NCBI GenBank assembly: GCA_902773265.1
Contig: CACYDZ010000228.1
Coordinates: forward strand, 1-7,562
Origin: an uncultured Ruminococcus sp.
GTDB lineage: Bacteria > Bacillota > Clostridia > Oscillospirales > Acutalibacteraceae
Direction of reading: 5' to 3'
Length of the DNA: 7,562 nucleotides
The position numbers and the translations under genes were made by a program. Positions 1 to 5,549 of this stretch are shown piece by piece. The notes below the pieces were generated by a model. The model did not search any database and was not told the DNA's origin. It worked only from the letters and a program-made list of their open reading frames with translations. The stretch's first letter is position 1. Each line of letters begins with the position of its first letter.

Positions 1-69
1 GAAATAGGACTTGAACCTACGACACTTCGGGTATGAACCGAATGCTCTAGCCAGCTGAGCTATTCCGCC
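1..69 (-). tRNA. Elongator tRNA-Met (anticodon CAU), 3' end cut by the window edge
   Basis: Read on the minus strand, the sequence folds as a complete cloverleaf apart from the last acceptor bases. It has acceptor GGCGGAA, U8-A9, D stem GCTC/GAGC, anticodon stem TTCGG/CCGAA with loop TTCATAC, a 5-nt variable loop, and T stem GTAGG/CCTAT with loop TTCAAGT. The anticodon CAT lies at 35-33. The acceptor starts with a G that would pair normally, and the anticodon stem lacks the three G-C pairs of initiator tRNAs, so elongator Met is preferred over fMet. A tRNA-Ile2 with lysidine-modified CAU is possible but less like this sequence. The last four acceptor bases, the discriminator and any encoded CCA lie beyond the left edge. 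It has its own promoter and sits downstream of dusB. Confidence 0.95.
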
Positions 70-79
70 TTAACTTTCG

Positions 80-100
80 CTTGACTTATCATCAGTCAAC
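80..100 (-). other. Small hairpin in the 5' leader of the pre-tRNA-Met
   Basis: TTGACT (81-86) and AGTCAA (94-99) form a perfect 6-bp inverted repeat around a 7-nt loop, between the predicted transcription start (about 101) and the mature tRNA 5' end (69). A 5' leader of about 30 nt removed by RNase P is expected here. The hairpin may only be a folding aid for the precursor. Its function is not shown. Confidence 0.4.
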
Positions 101-107
101 GATAGGT

Positions 108-136
108 ATTATACTACAGTGTTTTGAAAATGTCAA
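108..136 (-). promoter_or_regulatory. Consensus sigma-A promoter of the tRNA-Met gene
   Basis: On the minus strand a perfect -35 TTGACA (136-131) is followed by a 17-bp spacer and a perfect -10 TATAAT (113-108). The start would fall near 101, about 32 nt before the mature tRNA. A perfect promoter is typical of stable RNA genes. It lies in the 87-bp gap after the dusB stop, so the tRNA need not depend on dusB read-through. Confidence 0.85.
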
Positions 137-156
137 CACTTTTTTCAAAATTTTTT

Positions 157-1128
157 TTAATTTTCTAAGAAACTGCCAATTTTGTCAGTTAATGACAAAA
201 ATTCTTCATAAGTGCAAAGTTTTCCTGCCTCATTGCGAAATGCTGACGCTCCGTAAAAACCTTTAAGATAATAAGCAATATGCTTTCTGGCTTCTTTCAT
301 GCCAATTCTTTCCCCTTTATAATCACAGATTTTTCGGATATGTTCTGTCATAACCGAAAGTTTTTCGGTATTTGTCGCTTTGGGAATAATCTTGCCGTCT
401 GACAGGTAAGCGTTGATTTCCCGAAATATAAATGGATTTCCCAGACTTCCACGCCCTACCATAAGCATATCACAATTTGTCTGTTTAAGCATGGCTTCGG
501 CACTTAACGGGTCTGTGATATCACCGTTGCCGATAACCGGAATACTCAGATTTTGCTTTAATGTGGCAATAATCTCCCAGTCCACAACAGGTTTATACAT
601 CTGTTCTGCTGTACGCCCATGTATCGTAATGGCTTTTGCTCCGTTTTCTTCGCAATATTTTGCCACTTCTAAAGCCGTTAAATATTCGTTATTATAGCCT
701 TTTCTGATTTTCACCGTCACGGGAATATCTACCGCTCTCACTACCGCTTTCACTATTTCTCCACAGAGTTTCGGCGTTTTCATCAATGCACAACCGTTTC
801 CGTTTCCGCTGATTTTCGGTGCCGGACAACCCATGTTAATATCAATAATGTCAGGGTGAAACTGTAAGGCACTCTTTCCTGCCAATGCCATCGTTTCGGG
901 GTCGTTACCGAAAATCTGAATGGCACATGGGTGTTCTTCTTTGGAAATTTCCATCAGTGTGGCTGTTTTTTCGTTGCGATAGGAAATCCCTTTGGAACTT
1001 ACCATTTCGCTGACCGTATAACAAGCACCATATCTCTTACAGATTTCCCGAAATGCCCTGTCCGCTACTCCTGCCATAGGAGCAAGGGCTACTATTCCGT
1101 TAATTGTTACATTGCCTATTTTCATCAT
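157..1128 (-). CDS. dusB: tRNA-dihydrouridine synthase, DusB type
   Basis: This 323-residue FMN-dependent enzyme reduces specific uridines in the tRNA D-loop to dihydrouridine using NAD(P)H, and it acts in the cytoplasm. The sequence shows the family signatures in order: LAPMAGVADRAFR (14-27) at the start of the TIM barrel, SEMVSSKG (40-47), QIFGNDPE (71-78), DINMGCPAPK (96-105) with the catalytic Cys101, VTVKIRKG (137-144) with the FMN/substrate Lys140, ITIHGRTAEQMY (167-178) with His170, IGNGDI (199-204) and MVGRGSLGNPFIF (223-235). These are followed by the small helical C-terminal domain. Length and motifs fit the bacterial DusB/YhdG group. The ORF opens with two adjacent ATGs (1128 and 1125). 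The only ribosome-site-like bases, GGTGAT, abut the first ATG, so the second is spaced slightly better. The neighbour downstream is a tRNA gene, which is thematically consistent, though the tRNA has its own promoter. I see no clear terminator after the stop. Confidence 0.95.
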   Translation of the reverse strand: MMKIGNVTINGIVALAPMAGVADRAFREICKRYGACYTVSEMVSSKGISYRNEKTATLMEISKEEHPCAIQIFGNDPETMALAGKSALQFHPDIIDINMGCPAPKISGNGNGCALMKTPKLCGEIVKAVVRAVDIPVTVKIRKGYNNEYLTALEVAKYCEENGAKAITIHGRTAEQMYKPVVDWEIIATLKQNLSIPVIGNGDITDPLSAEAMLKQTNCDMLMVGRGSLGNPFIFREINAYLSDGKIIPKATNTEKLSVMTEHIRKICDYKGERIGMKEARKHIAYYLKGFYGASAFRNEAGKLCTYEEFLSLTDKIGSFLEN

Positions 1129-1171
1129 ATCACCATTGTATATTATACCATAAACTATTGATAAATAGCAA
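1129..1171 (-). promoter_or_regulatory. dusB promoter with an almost absent 5' leader
   Basis: On the minus strand, -35-like TTGCTA (1171-1166), an 18-bp spacer and a perfect -10 TATAAT (1147-1142) precede dusB. A start about 7 nt after the -10 would fall near 1135, only 6 to 9 nt before the first of the two ATGs. The bases GGTGAT (1134-1129) match the 5' part of the anti-Shine-Dalgarno complement, but they would be the very first bases of the mRNA. Confidence 0.65.
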
Positions 1172-1200
1172 GTTCTTCGTTCTCACGGCTTTCAACAAAA

Positions 1201-1233
1201 ACAAAGGCTTATCTTTTCAGGATAAGCCTTTGT
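1201..1233 (-). terminator. Rho-independent terminator of the four-BIG2 secreted protein gene
   Basis: A perfect 13-bp inverted repeat (1201-1213 and 1221-1233) encloses a 7-nt loop. Read on the minus strand, the stem ends in TTTGT and runs directly into TTTTGTTG, a usable U-tract. It lies 22 bp past the stop codon of the 1256-2968 gene and separates that gene from the dusB promoter. Confidence 0.85.
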
Positions 1234-1255
1234 TGAAAAATGTCAATCTATGATT

Positions 1256-2968
1256 TTATTGTGCAATCATTGTTGAAGAAACTGTTACACGACAGGTTAC
1301 TTTCAGACCATTGGACGCTGTAGCGGTAATCACTGCTGTACCATCTCCTCTGGCTACTACTCTTCCTGAAGAATTGACAGAGGCAACTTGTGCGTTACTG
1401 CTCTTGAATGTATAAGTTACAGAACTATCATTCGGTGTCAGTGTAGGAACAAGCACATGCTTTTCACCAATAGCGGTCATTGTAAGAGATGTGGTATCCA
1501 ATGTCAGCGTTTTCTGCGGTGTTACCGTAAGATGACAGGTTGCTTTCAGTCCGTTGGACGCAATCAGTCTGATATCCGCTGTACCCTCTCCTCTGGCTAC
1601 AATTCTGCCCTTTGAGTTGACTGTGGCTACATTGGCATTGGTTGTTTTCCATGTGTAAGTTACTGTTTCATCAGCCGGTGTCAGGGTTGAAGTGAGTGTG
1701 TATACTTCGCCAACACCAATACTAAGCGTTTCTTTGTCAAGCGTAAGTGTCTTCTGCGGTGTTACGGTAAGTGTACAGGTTGCTTTCAGTCCGTTGGACG
1801 CAATAGCTTTGATTGTTGCTGTACCCTCTCCTCTGGCTACTACTCGACCACTGGAATTAACAGTGGCTACTGCACTATTATCTGTTTTCCATGTGTAAGT
1901 TACCGTTTCGTCAGCGGGTGTCAATGTGGGAGTAAGTGTGTAAACTTCACCAACACCTAAACTTAAAGTTTCTTTATCAAGGGTGAGAATTTCACTCTGT
2001 GTAACTGTGACAGTACAGGTAGCTTTCTGCTTGTCAGAAGTAACTACTGTGATGGTTGCCGTTCCTACTCCTCTGGCTACTACTCGACCGCTGGAATTAA
2101 CGGTTGCTACATTGGTATTATTGGTCTTCCATGTAAATGATGTTGCTGTCGCTGATGATGCCTGTAAGGTGTACATCTCTCCTACCGAAAGGGAAAGTTC
2201 GGATTTGTCAATAGTAACACCGCTGTCAGGCTTGACACTGCCGACTTTTGTCAGTGTTGTGGAAACAGTAACATCGCTGACAATCGTGTTTGCCTGTGCG
2301 GAATTGTCCGTAAAGTCTTCCAGCACACTGTAAAGATAGGTTTCGCCTGCATTGGTAATCTCTACGGTAAAAGTGACTGCCTGCGTACTCTGTGAGAAAT
2401 TCATTCCTGTACTCTTAGAGGCAATACCCATATAGGAAACTCTGTCCATATAAGGATTGTCATTGTTGGGGTCATAATCGTAAACATCGCTAATCGGCGT
2501 ATACGCTGAACCCGGTACACAATCAAATACACTGTCTGTATGATTGACCATGTATTTTTCCAAATCGTCAGCTTCTTTGTAGTAGACATTCGACAGACGC
2601 ATAACTTCATTGCTGTCGTCTGTGTATTTGGCAAATGCGTTGCCTGACTGTGCATTGTCTGTGGTCTGGTTGATGAATGTGTGACCTAAAAATCCTGACA
2701 CGCCATTCTGTCCTGACGATTGGTATGATACCGTTACATTGACCAAATCGCCGACTTCAAATTCCTGAACACCTTGCTCTACCTTACTGTTTGCTAACTG
2801 TGACTGTACACTCTTGCCCTTGTCATAAGCACTGCCAACAAAATTGCTGACATGAATGTATGCTTTGTTGTTCGCTACCGTATTGTCCGCTGACGCAACT
2901 ACTGCTCCTGAACATACCGCTGATAACAGCATGGTTCCTGTTAAAACAGTACTAATCCATTTTTTCAT
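1256..2968 (-). CDS. Secreted protein with an unassigned N-terminal domain and four BIG2 repeats
   Basis: This is a 570-residue exported protein of unknown function. Residues 1-27 form a Sec signal peptide (MKKW, hydrophobic core, likely cleavage VASA|DN). Residues about 30-245 are a polar beta-rich region I cannot assign. Its GDLVNVTVSY and GVSGFLGHTF near the start and AVTFTVEITNAGETYLYSVL near the end loosely recall the strand layout of cohesin-like domains, which is inference only. Residues 164-175 form an Asp/Asn-rich loop with EF-hand-like spacing. Four BIG2 (bacterial Ig-like group 2) domains follow at about 251-323, 328-403, 408-483 and 488-564, each with the W/FKS/T-N..VA.VNS.GRVVARG.GTA.I core and a single Cys near its end. 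There is no catalytic motif, LPXTG motif, SLH domain or dockerin, so it may be released or bind a wall polymer through its BIG2 domains. Cys19 in the signal peptide does not fit a lipobox. Adhesion or a structural wall role is a guess. A strong AGGAGG site fixes the start. Confidence 0.85.
   Translation of the reverse strand: MKKWISTVLTGTMLLSAVCSGAVVASADNTVANNKAYIHVSNFVGSAYDKGKSVQSQLANSKVEQGVQEFEVGDLVNVTVSYQSSGQNGVSGFLGHTFINQTTDNAQSGNAFAKYTDDSNEVMRLSNVYYKEADDLEKYMVNHTDSVFDCVPGSAYTPISDVYDYDPNNDNPYMDRVSYMGIASKSTGMNFSQSTQAVTFTVEITNAGETYLYSVLEDFTDNSAQANTIVSDVTVSTTLTKVGSVKPDSGVTIDKSELSLSVGEMYTLQASSATATSFTWKTNNTNVATVNSSGRVVARGVGTATITVVTSDKQKATCTVTVTQSEILTLDKETLSLGVGEVYTLTPTLTPADETVTYTWKTDNSAVATVNSSGRVVARGEGTATIKAIASNGLKATCTLTVTPQKTLTLDKETLSIGVGEVYTLTSTLTPADETVTYTWKTTNANVATVNSKGRIVARGEGTADIRLIASNGLKATCHLTVTPQKTLTLDTTSLTMTAIGEKHVLVPTLTPNDSSVTYTFKSSNAQVASVNSSGRVVARGDGTAVITATASNGLKVTCRVTVSSTMIAQ
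1277..2218 (-). repeat. Four tandem ~240-bp repeats encoding BIG2 domains
   Basis: Matching segments recur at exactly 240-bp offsets, for example 2071/1831 and 1775/1535, and the last unit has one extra codon. The two middle units share an unbroken identical run of 30 bases (1535-1564 and 1775-1804) and another of about 23 bases ending near 1600 and 1840. This similarity at DNA level, beyond the protein level, points to recent duplication or gene conversion among units. Such arrays can gain or lose units by recombination. Confidence 0.85.
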
Positions 2969-2975
2969 TAAAAAG

Positions 2976-2981
2976 CCTCCT
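2976..2981 (-). promoter_or_regulatory. Ribosome binding site of the four-BIG2 protein gene
   Basis: Full AGGAGG on the minus strand, 7 nt before the ATG at 2968. It confirms that start, which also begins a normal signal peptide. Confidence 0.85.
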
Positions 2982-3063
2982 AAAAAGTAATATCTTTACT
3001 ATAAATTACCGTGAATTGTATTCTATCCATTTCTCGCACAGAAATACAAATCTATTCATATTG

Positions 3064-3093
3064 ATTTTATCATATTTTATAAGGTAATTGCAA
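3064..3093 (-). promoter_or_regulatory. Likely promoter of the four-BIG2 protein gene
   Basis: On the minus strand, TTGCAA (3093-3088) is followed by an 18-bp spacer and TAAAAT (3069-3064). A TG dinucleotide sits one base upstream of the -10, forming an extended -10 element. The 5' leader would be about 90 nt. A weaker alternative nearer the gene is TTGTAT with TAGAAT at about 3050-3021. The gap 2982-3178 is very AT-rich, and I see no gene in it. Confidence 0.5.
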
Positions 3094-3178
3094 TAATTTA
3101 TTTTCTTTTCTCTTTTTTTAACAAATAAATTATTTACGATTGTTAAACTTAACTAAATATTTCTTTTTTAGAAGATGC

Positions 3179-3223
3179 TGAAGGGTCTGCCACAAAATTT
3201 TCAGTTTTGTGGCAGACCCTTCA
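3179..3223 (-). terminator. Long perfect hairpin after the NlpC/P60 gene, probable transcription end
   Basis: A perfect 19-bp stem (3179-3197 and 3205-3223) encloses a 7-nt loop, starting 12 bp after the stop codon of the 3235-5241 gene. Position and strength suggest a terminator or a 3'-end stabilising structure. However, neither strand has a proper U-tract after the stem; the minus strand continues GCATCTTCT. Its loop (CTGAAAA on the minus strand) is identical to the loop of the terminator at 1201-1233. Confidence 0.65.
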
Positions 3224-3234
3224 ATAATAATTTC

Positions 3235-5241
3235 TTAAACTACTCGTCTGATACATCTTACATAACCGCCCCATGATAAGGGAGTTGTTCTTACCCCAAG
3301 ACTTTCATTCATTGCGTGTGTAATGTAACCGTTGCCGGCGTAAATCGCTACATGACCCGGAAATAATACAATGTCACCCGGTTTTGCTTCACTGAGAGAT
3401 ACCGCTTTGCCAACCATGTCAAGATTGGTTCTTGCATACCAGAGATTATATCCGAAATTCTGATAAACACTGCATACAAATCCTGAACAGTCTGCTCCGT
3501 ATGTCAGACTTGTGCCTCCCCATACATACGGCGTAACGCCTACCCACTTTGACGCATAATCCACTATCAGTTCACCTTTCGTCTTGACGGGCTTTACGGT
3601 AATTGTCAGGGAAGCGGTGAATTTGTTGTTTTCCTTTGCCGTACAGGTGATTGTCACTGTTCCTGCTGATACACCTTTGATATTGCCTTTTTTATCTACT
3701 GTGGCAACAGAGGTATCACTGCTTTTCCATGTCAGTTCCTTATTGTCGGCATTCATCGGAGAAACGGTTGCTGTCAGAATAGTGGTTTCGCCCTCTTTTA
3801 TGGTTTCGTTGCCGATGAGTTTCAGACCTTTGACGGGCTGTTTTACGGTAACGCTGCAAACATCATACTTTTCGCTGTCGCCGTTGGCAAGACAGGTAAT
3901 CGTACAGTTACCTTTTCCTGTTGCTGTGACAATACCGTTTTCGTCAACACTCGCAACAGAGGTATCACTGCTGATGTAAGTTACTGTGGTATCTGTTGCA
4001 CTAATCGGTAATACGCTGGCTTTGAGAAGACAAGTATCTTCTGCGTTAAGTGTAATATCGTTGTTCTCTAAAGCTACGCTTTCTACTGGTCTGATAACAT
4101 TTACAACATAACATTTTCTGATATTACTTCCATCATTTGATGATATATAGATTTTACAGATTCCTTTGTTTCTGGCAAGTATCGTACCGTCTGCCGAAAC
4201 TGTGGCAATATTGGTATTACTGCTCAGATAGGTAAGTGCTTTTTTGGTGGCATTGGACGGGGTAACGGTTGCTTTCAATTTTGATGATGTACCTTCGATG
4301 ATATTTCTGCTTTCATCACTAAGAGTAATATCCTGCATGGGAATAATGACTTTTAAATCAAAAGTGGTGGAAATGTTACTGCCGTCTGTGGTAGTTGCTG
4401 TAATTTTACACTGCCCTTTCTTTACCGCTGTAACCACACCTCTTGCTGAAACGGTTGCTACACTGTTATTACTGCTGGTGTATTTTACGGATTTGGTTGT
4501 GGCATAAGACGGTGTGATGATAGTATTCAATGTTGTTTTCTCACCCACACCAAGCTGTTCGGGAGCATTGACAACGGCTAAACCTGTTGCTTTTTGTGTG
4601 ACCATAACAGAACAGTAACCGAATTTTTCAGCATTGTCTGTGGAAACCGCTTTGATGACGCAAGTACCTGCTCCCTTTGCCGTAACAACACCTGTTGCAC
4701 TGACACTGGCTACATTGTTGTTGGAACTCTGCCATGTTACACATTTCTCACTGGCATTTGCCGGCATTACTGTTGCAGTAAGTTTCCGGCTTTCACCGTT
4801 ATTGATTACCACACTCTTTGAGGACAATGCTACACTTTCTACACTCTGGCTGACGACAACACTGCAAGTTGCCTGTTTGCTGACATTGTCTTTTGAACGG
4901 GCTACAATAACACATCTGCCTGTCTGTTTAGCTTCTACTATGCCGTTCTCATCAACAACCGCAATATTTTCATTACTGCTTTCCCATTCGACTGCTTTAT
5001 TGGTGGCATTGTCGGGAGATACGGTCAGTGTGGGTAACATCTCCGCTACTGCACCGACTTTCATGTAAGCGACGGATTTCATCTTTACCGCCGTTACGGA
5101 CTGTCCCTCTGTTTCGTTCTGAACGACTGCAACAGAATTTTCTGTGTATTTTTCTTCGCCATCAGCAAATGCGGAAATGCCTGTACTCATGGTGAGTGAT
5201 GCTATTAAAACTAATGTTACAATTTTCTTTAAAATTTTCAT
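3235..5241 (-). CDS. Secreted NlpC/P60 peptidoglycan endopeptidase with six BIG2 domains
   Basis: This 668-residue exported wall hydrolase starts with a signal peptide at residues 1-26 (KKIVTLVLIASLTM core, likely cleavage AFA|DG). Six BIG2 Ig-like domains lie at about 50-131, 133-215, 218-299, 301-383, 385-467 and 468-550, each with the WxSSN/D..VA.V...G.V.A...G core. The C-terminal NlpC/P60 domain is at about 556-668. It carries PYVWGGTS, the catalytic Cys585 in YGADCSGFVCS, His630 in PGDIVLFPGHVAIY and the third polar residue His642 in YITHAMN, so the triad is intact. Enzymes of this family usually cut between D-Glu and the diamino acid in stem peptides, or after it. The exact bond here is inferred. 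The BIG2 array probably spans or binds the wall and positions the enzyme. Several BIG2 domains carry a Cys pair 15-16 residues apart, which could form disulfides. There is no LPXTG motif or SLH domain. AGGAG before the ATG fixes the start. The gene has its own promoter with operator-like repeats. Confidence 0.93.
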   Translation of the reverse strand: MKILKKIVTLVLIASLTMSTGISAFADGEEKYTENSVAVVQNETEGQSVTAVKMKSVAYMKVGAVAEMLPTLTVSPDNATNKAVEWESSNENIAVVDENGIVEAKQTGRCVIVARSKDNVSKQATCSVVVSQSVESVALSSKSVVINNGESRKLTATVMPANASEKCVTWQSSNNNVASVSATGVVTAKGAGTCVIKAVSTDNAEKFGYCSVMVTQKATGLAVVNAPEQLGVGEKTTLNTIITPSYATTKSVKYTSSNNSVATVSARGVVTAVKKGQCKITATTTDGSNISTTFDLKVIIPMQDITLSDESRNIIEGTSSKLKATVTPSNATKKALTYLSSNTNIATVSADGTILARNKGICKIYISSNDGSNIRKCYVVNVIRPVESVALENNDITLNAEDTCLLKASVLPISATDTTVTYISSDTSVASVDENGIVTATGKGNCTITCLANGDSEKYDVCSVTVKQPVKGLKLIGNETIKEGETTILTATVSPMNADNKELTWKSSDTSVATVDKKGNIKGVSAGTVTITCTAKENNKFTASLTITVKPVKTKGELIVDYASKWVGVTPYVWGGTSLTYGADCSGFVCSVYQNFGYNLWYARTNLDMVGKAVSLSEAKPGDIVLFPGHVAIYAGNGYITHAMNESLGVRTTPLSWGGYVRCIRRVV

Positions 5242-5248
5242 AATAATA

Positions 5249-5253
5249 CTCCT
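5249..5253 (-). promoter_or_regulatory. Ribosome binding site of the NlpC/P60 gene
   Basis: AGGAG on the minus strand lies 7 nt before the ATG at 5241, in good agreement with the start chosen from the signal peptide. Confidence 0.8.
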
Positions 5254-5290
5254 GTCAATTCAATTACTCATTACTGAATGTTTATTACTG

Positions 5291-5364
5291 ACTGTATACA
5301 GTATATTACATTCCTGTAATAAAAGTCAAGCCCAAAAGTTACATTTCTGTAATTTGTAACTTTT
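5291..5364. promoter_or_regulatory. Cluster of operator-like inverted repeats over the NlpC/P60 promoter
   Basis: Two near-identical palindromes, TTACATTCCTGTAA (5306-5319) and TTACATTTCTGTAA (5339-5352), are 33 bp apart, close to three helical turns. The first sits between -35 and -10, and the second sits just upstream of -35. The second is embedded in a wider inverted repeat with 10-bp arms AAAAGTTACA and TGTAACTTTT (5334-5343, 5355-5364). A perfect 12-bp palindrome ACTGTATACAGT (5291-5302) overlaps the -10 and the likely start site. The arrangement suggests a dimeric regulator bound on one DNA face. TACA/TGTA half-sites are known from the BlaI/MecI/CopY repressors, and TGTAA half-sites from the WalR response regulator, but the spacing fits neither rule exactly. 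Confidence 0.6.
5300..5329 (-). promoter_or_regulatory. Promoter of the NlpC/P60 gene
   Basis: On the minus strand, -35 TTGACT (5329-5324), an 18-bp spacer and -10 TATACT (5305-5300) are present. An alternative -10, TAATAT, lies 3 bp closer. The start would fall near 5293, giving a leader of about 50 nt. An inverted repeat fills most of the spacer, so a regulator bound there would compete with RNA polymerase. Confidence 0.7.
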
Positions 5365-5472
5365 TTCAGATATTTTACATAAAATTTTTAACCGTTATAA
5401 GTATATTATGACCTATAAAGCAGCTCTTCTTAAAATACAAAGAGTATTATTTCTTAATTTTATCATAAAAGA
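5365..5472. other. AT-rich non-coding spacer upstream of the NlpC/P60 promoter
   Basis: This is the rest of the 307-bp gap between the accA stop and the NlpC/P60 start. It holds no ORF with a ribosome site and no tRNA-like fold. A run of AT-rich bases (TTATAAGTATATTATGACC around 5394-5412) could contain weak -10 matches, but I find no paired -35. It may act as an UP-like or architectural region for the downstream promoter. Confidence 0.35.
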
Positions 5473-5498
5473 AACCCGAACTTCTGAAAGTTCGGGTT
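5473..5498 (-). terminator. Rho-independent terminator of accDA
   Basis: A perfect 11-bp stem (AACCCGAACTT at 5473-5483, AAGTTCGGGTT at 5488-5498) encloses a 4-nt loop. On the minus strand it is followed by TCTTTTATG after the terminal TT, a fair U-tract. It lies about 50 bp past the accA stop and ends the carboxyltransferase operon. Confidence 0.85.
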
Positions 5499-5549
5499 AA
5501 AATTCAAGTGATAGTTTTATATTATCCGCAAAAATTACACTGAAATTCA

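Noticed and set aside
119..150. Terminator for dusB in the 87-bp gap before the tRNA
   Set aside because: TTTTGAAAA/TTTTCAAAA can pair, but the stem is pure A/T except for one pair, and no U-tract follows. It also overlaps the tRNA promoter.
2912..2968. Possible lipoprotein signal in the four-BIG2 protein, around Cys19
   Set aside because: The residues before the Cys are S-A-V, and Val at -1 does not fit a lipobox. An ordinary cleavage site VASA|DN follows.
3092..3134. 12-bp AT-only inverted repeat upstream of the four-BIG2 gene
   Set aside because: In a region this AT-rich, such a match between AATAATTTATTT and its complement is expected by chance. It has no loop or conserved feature to support a role.
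4634..5068. 144-residue plus-strand ORF antisense to the NlpC/P60 gene, and similar plus-strand ORFs at 3584-3979, 4244-4507, 1983-2333 and 1692-1898
   Set aside because: They mirror BIG2 repeats on the opposite strand, have Thr/Val/Ser-rich low-complexity products, show no ribosome site, and overlap a well-supported gene.
5305..5360. WalR (YycF) box at the NlpC/P60 promoter
   Set aside because: TGTAA half-sites occur, but no pair is in the required direct orientation with a 5-bp gap. Spacings of 1 and 4 bp are seen instead, so the assignment is not supported.
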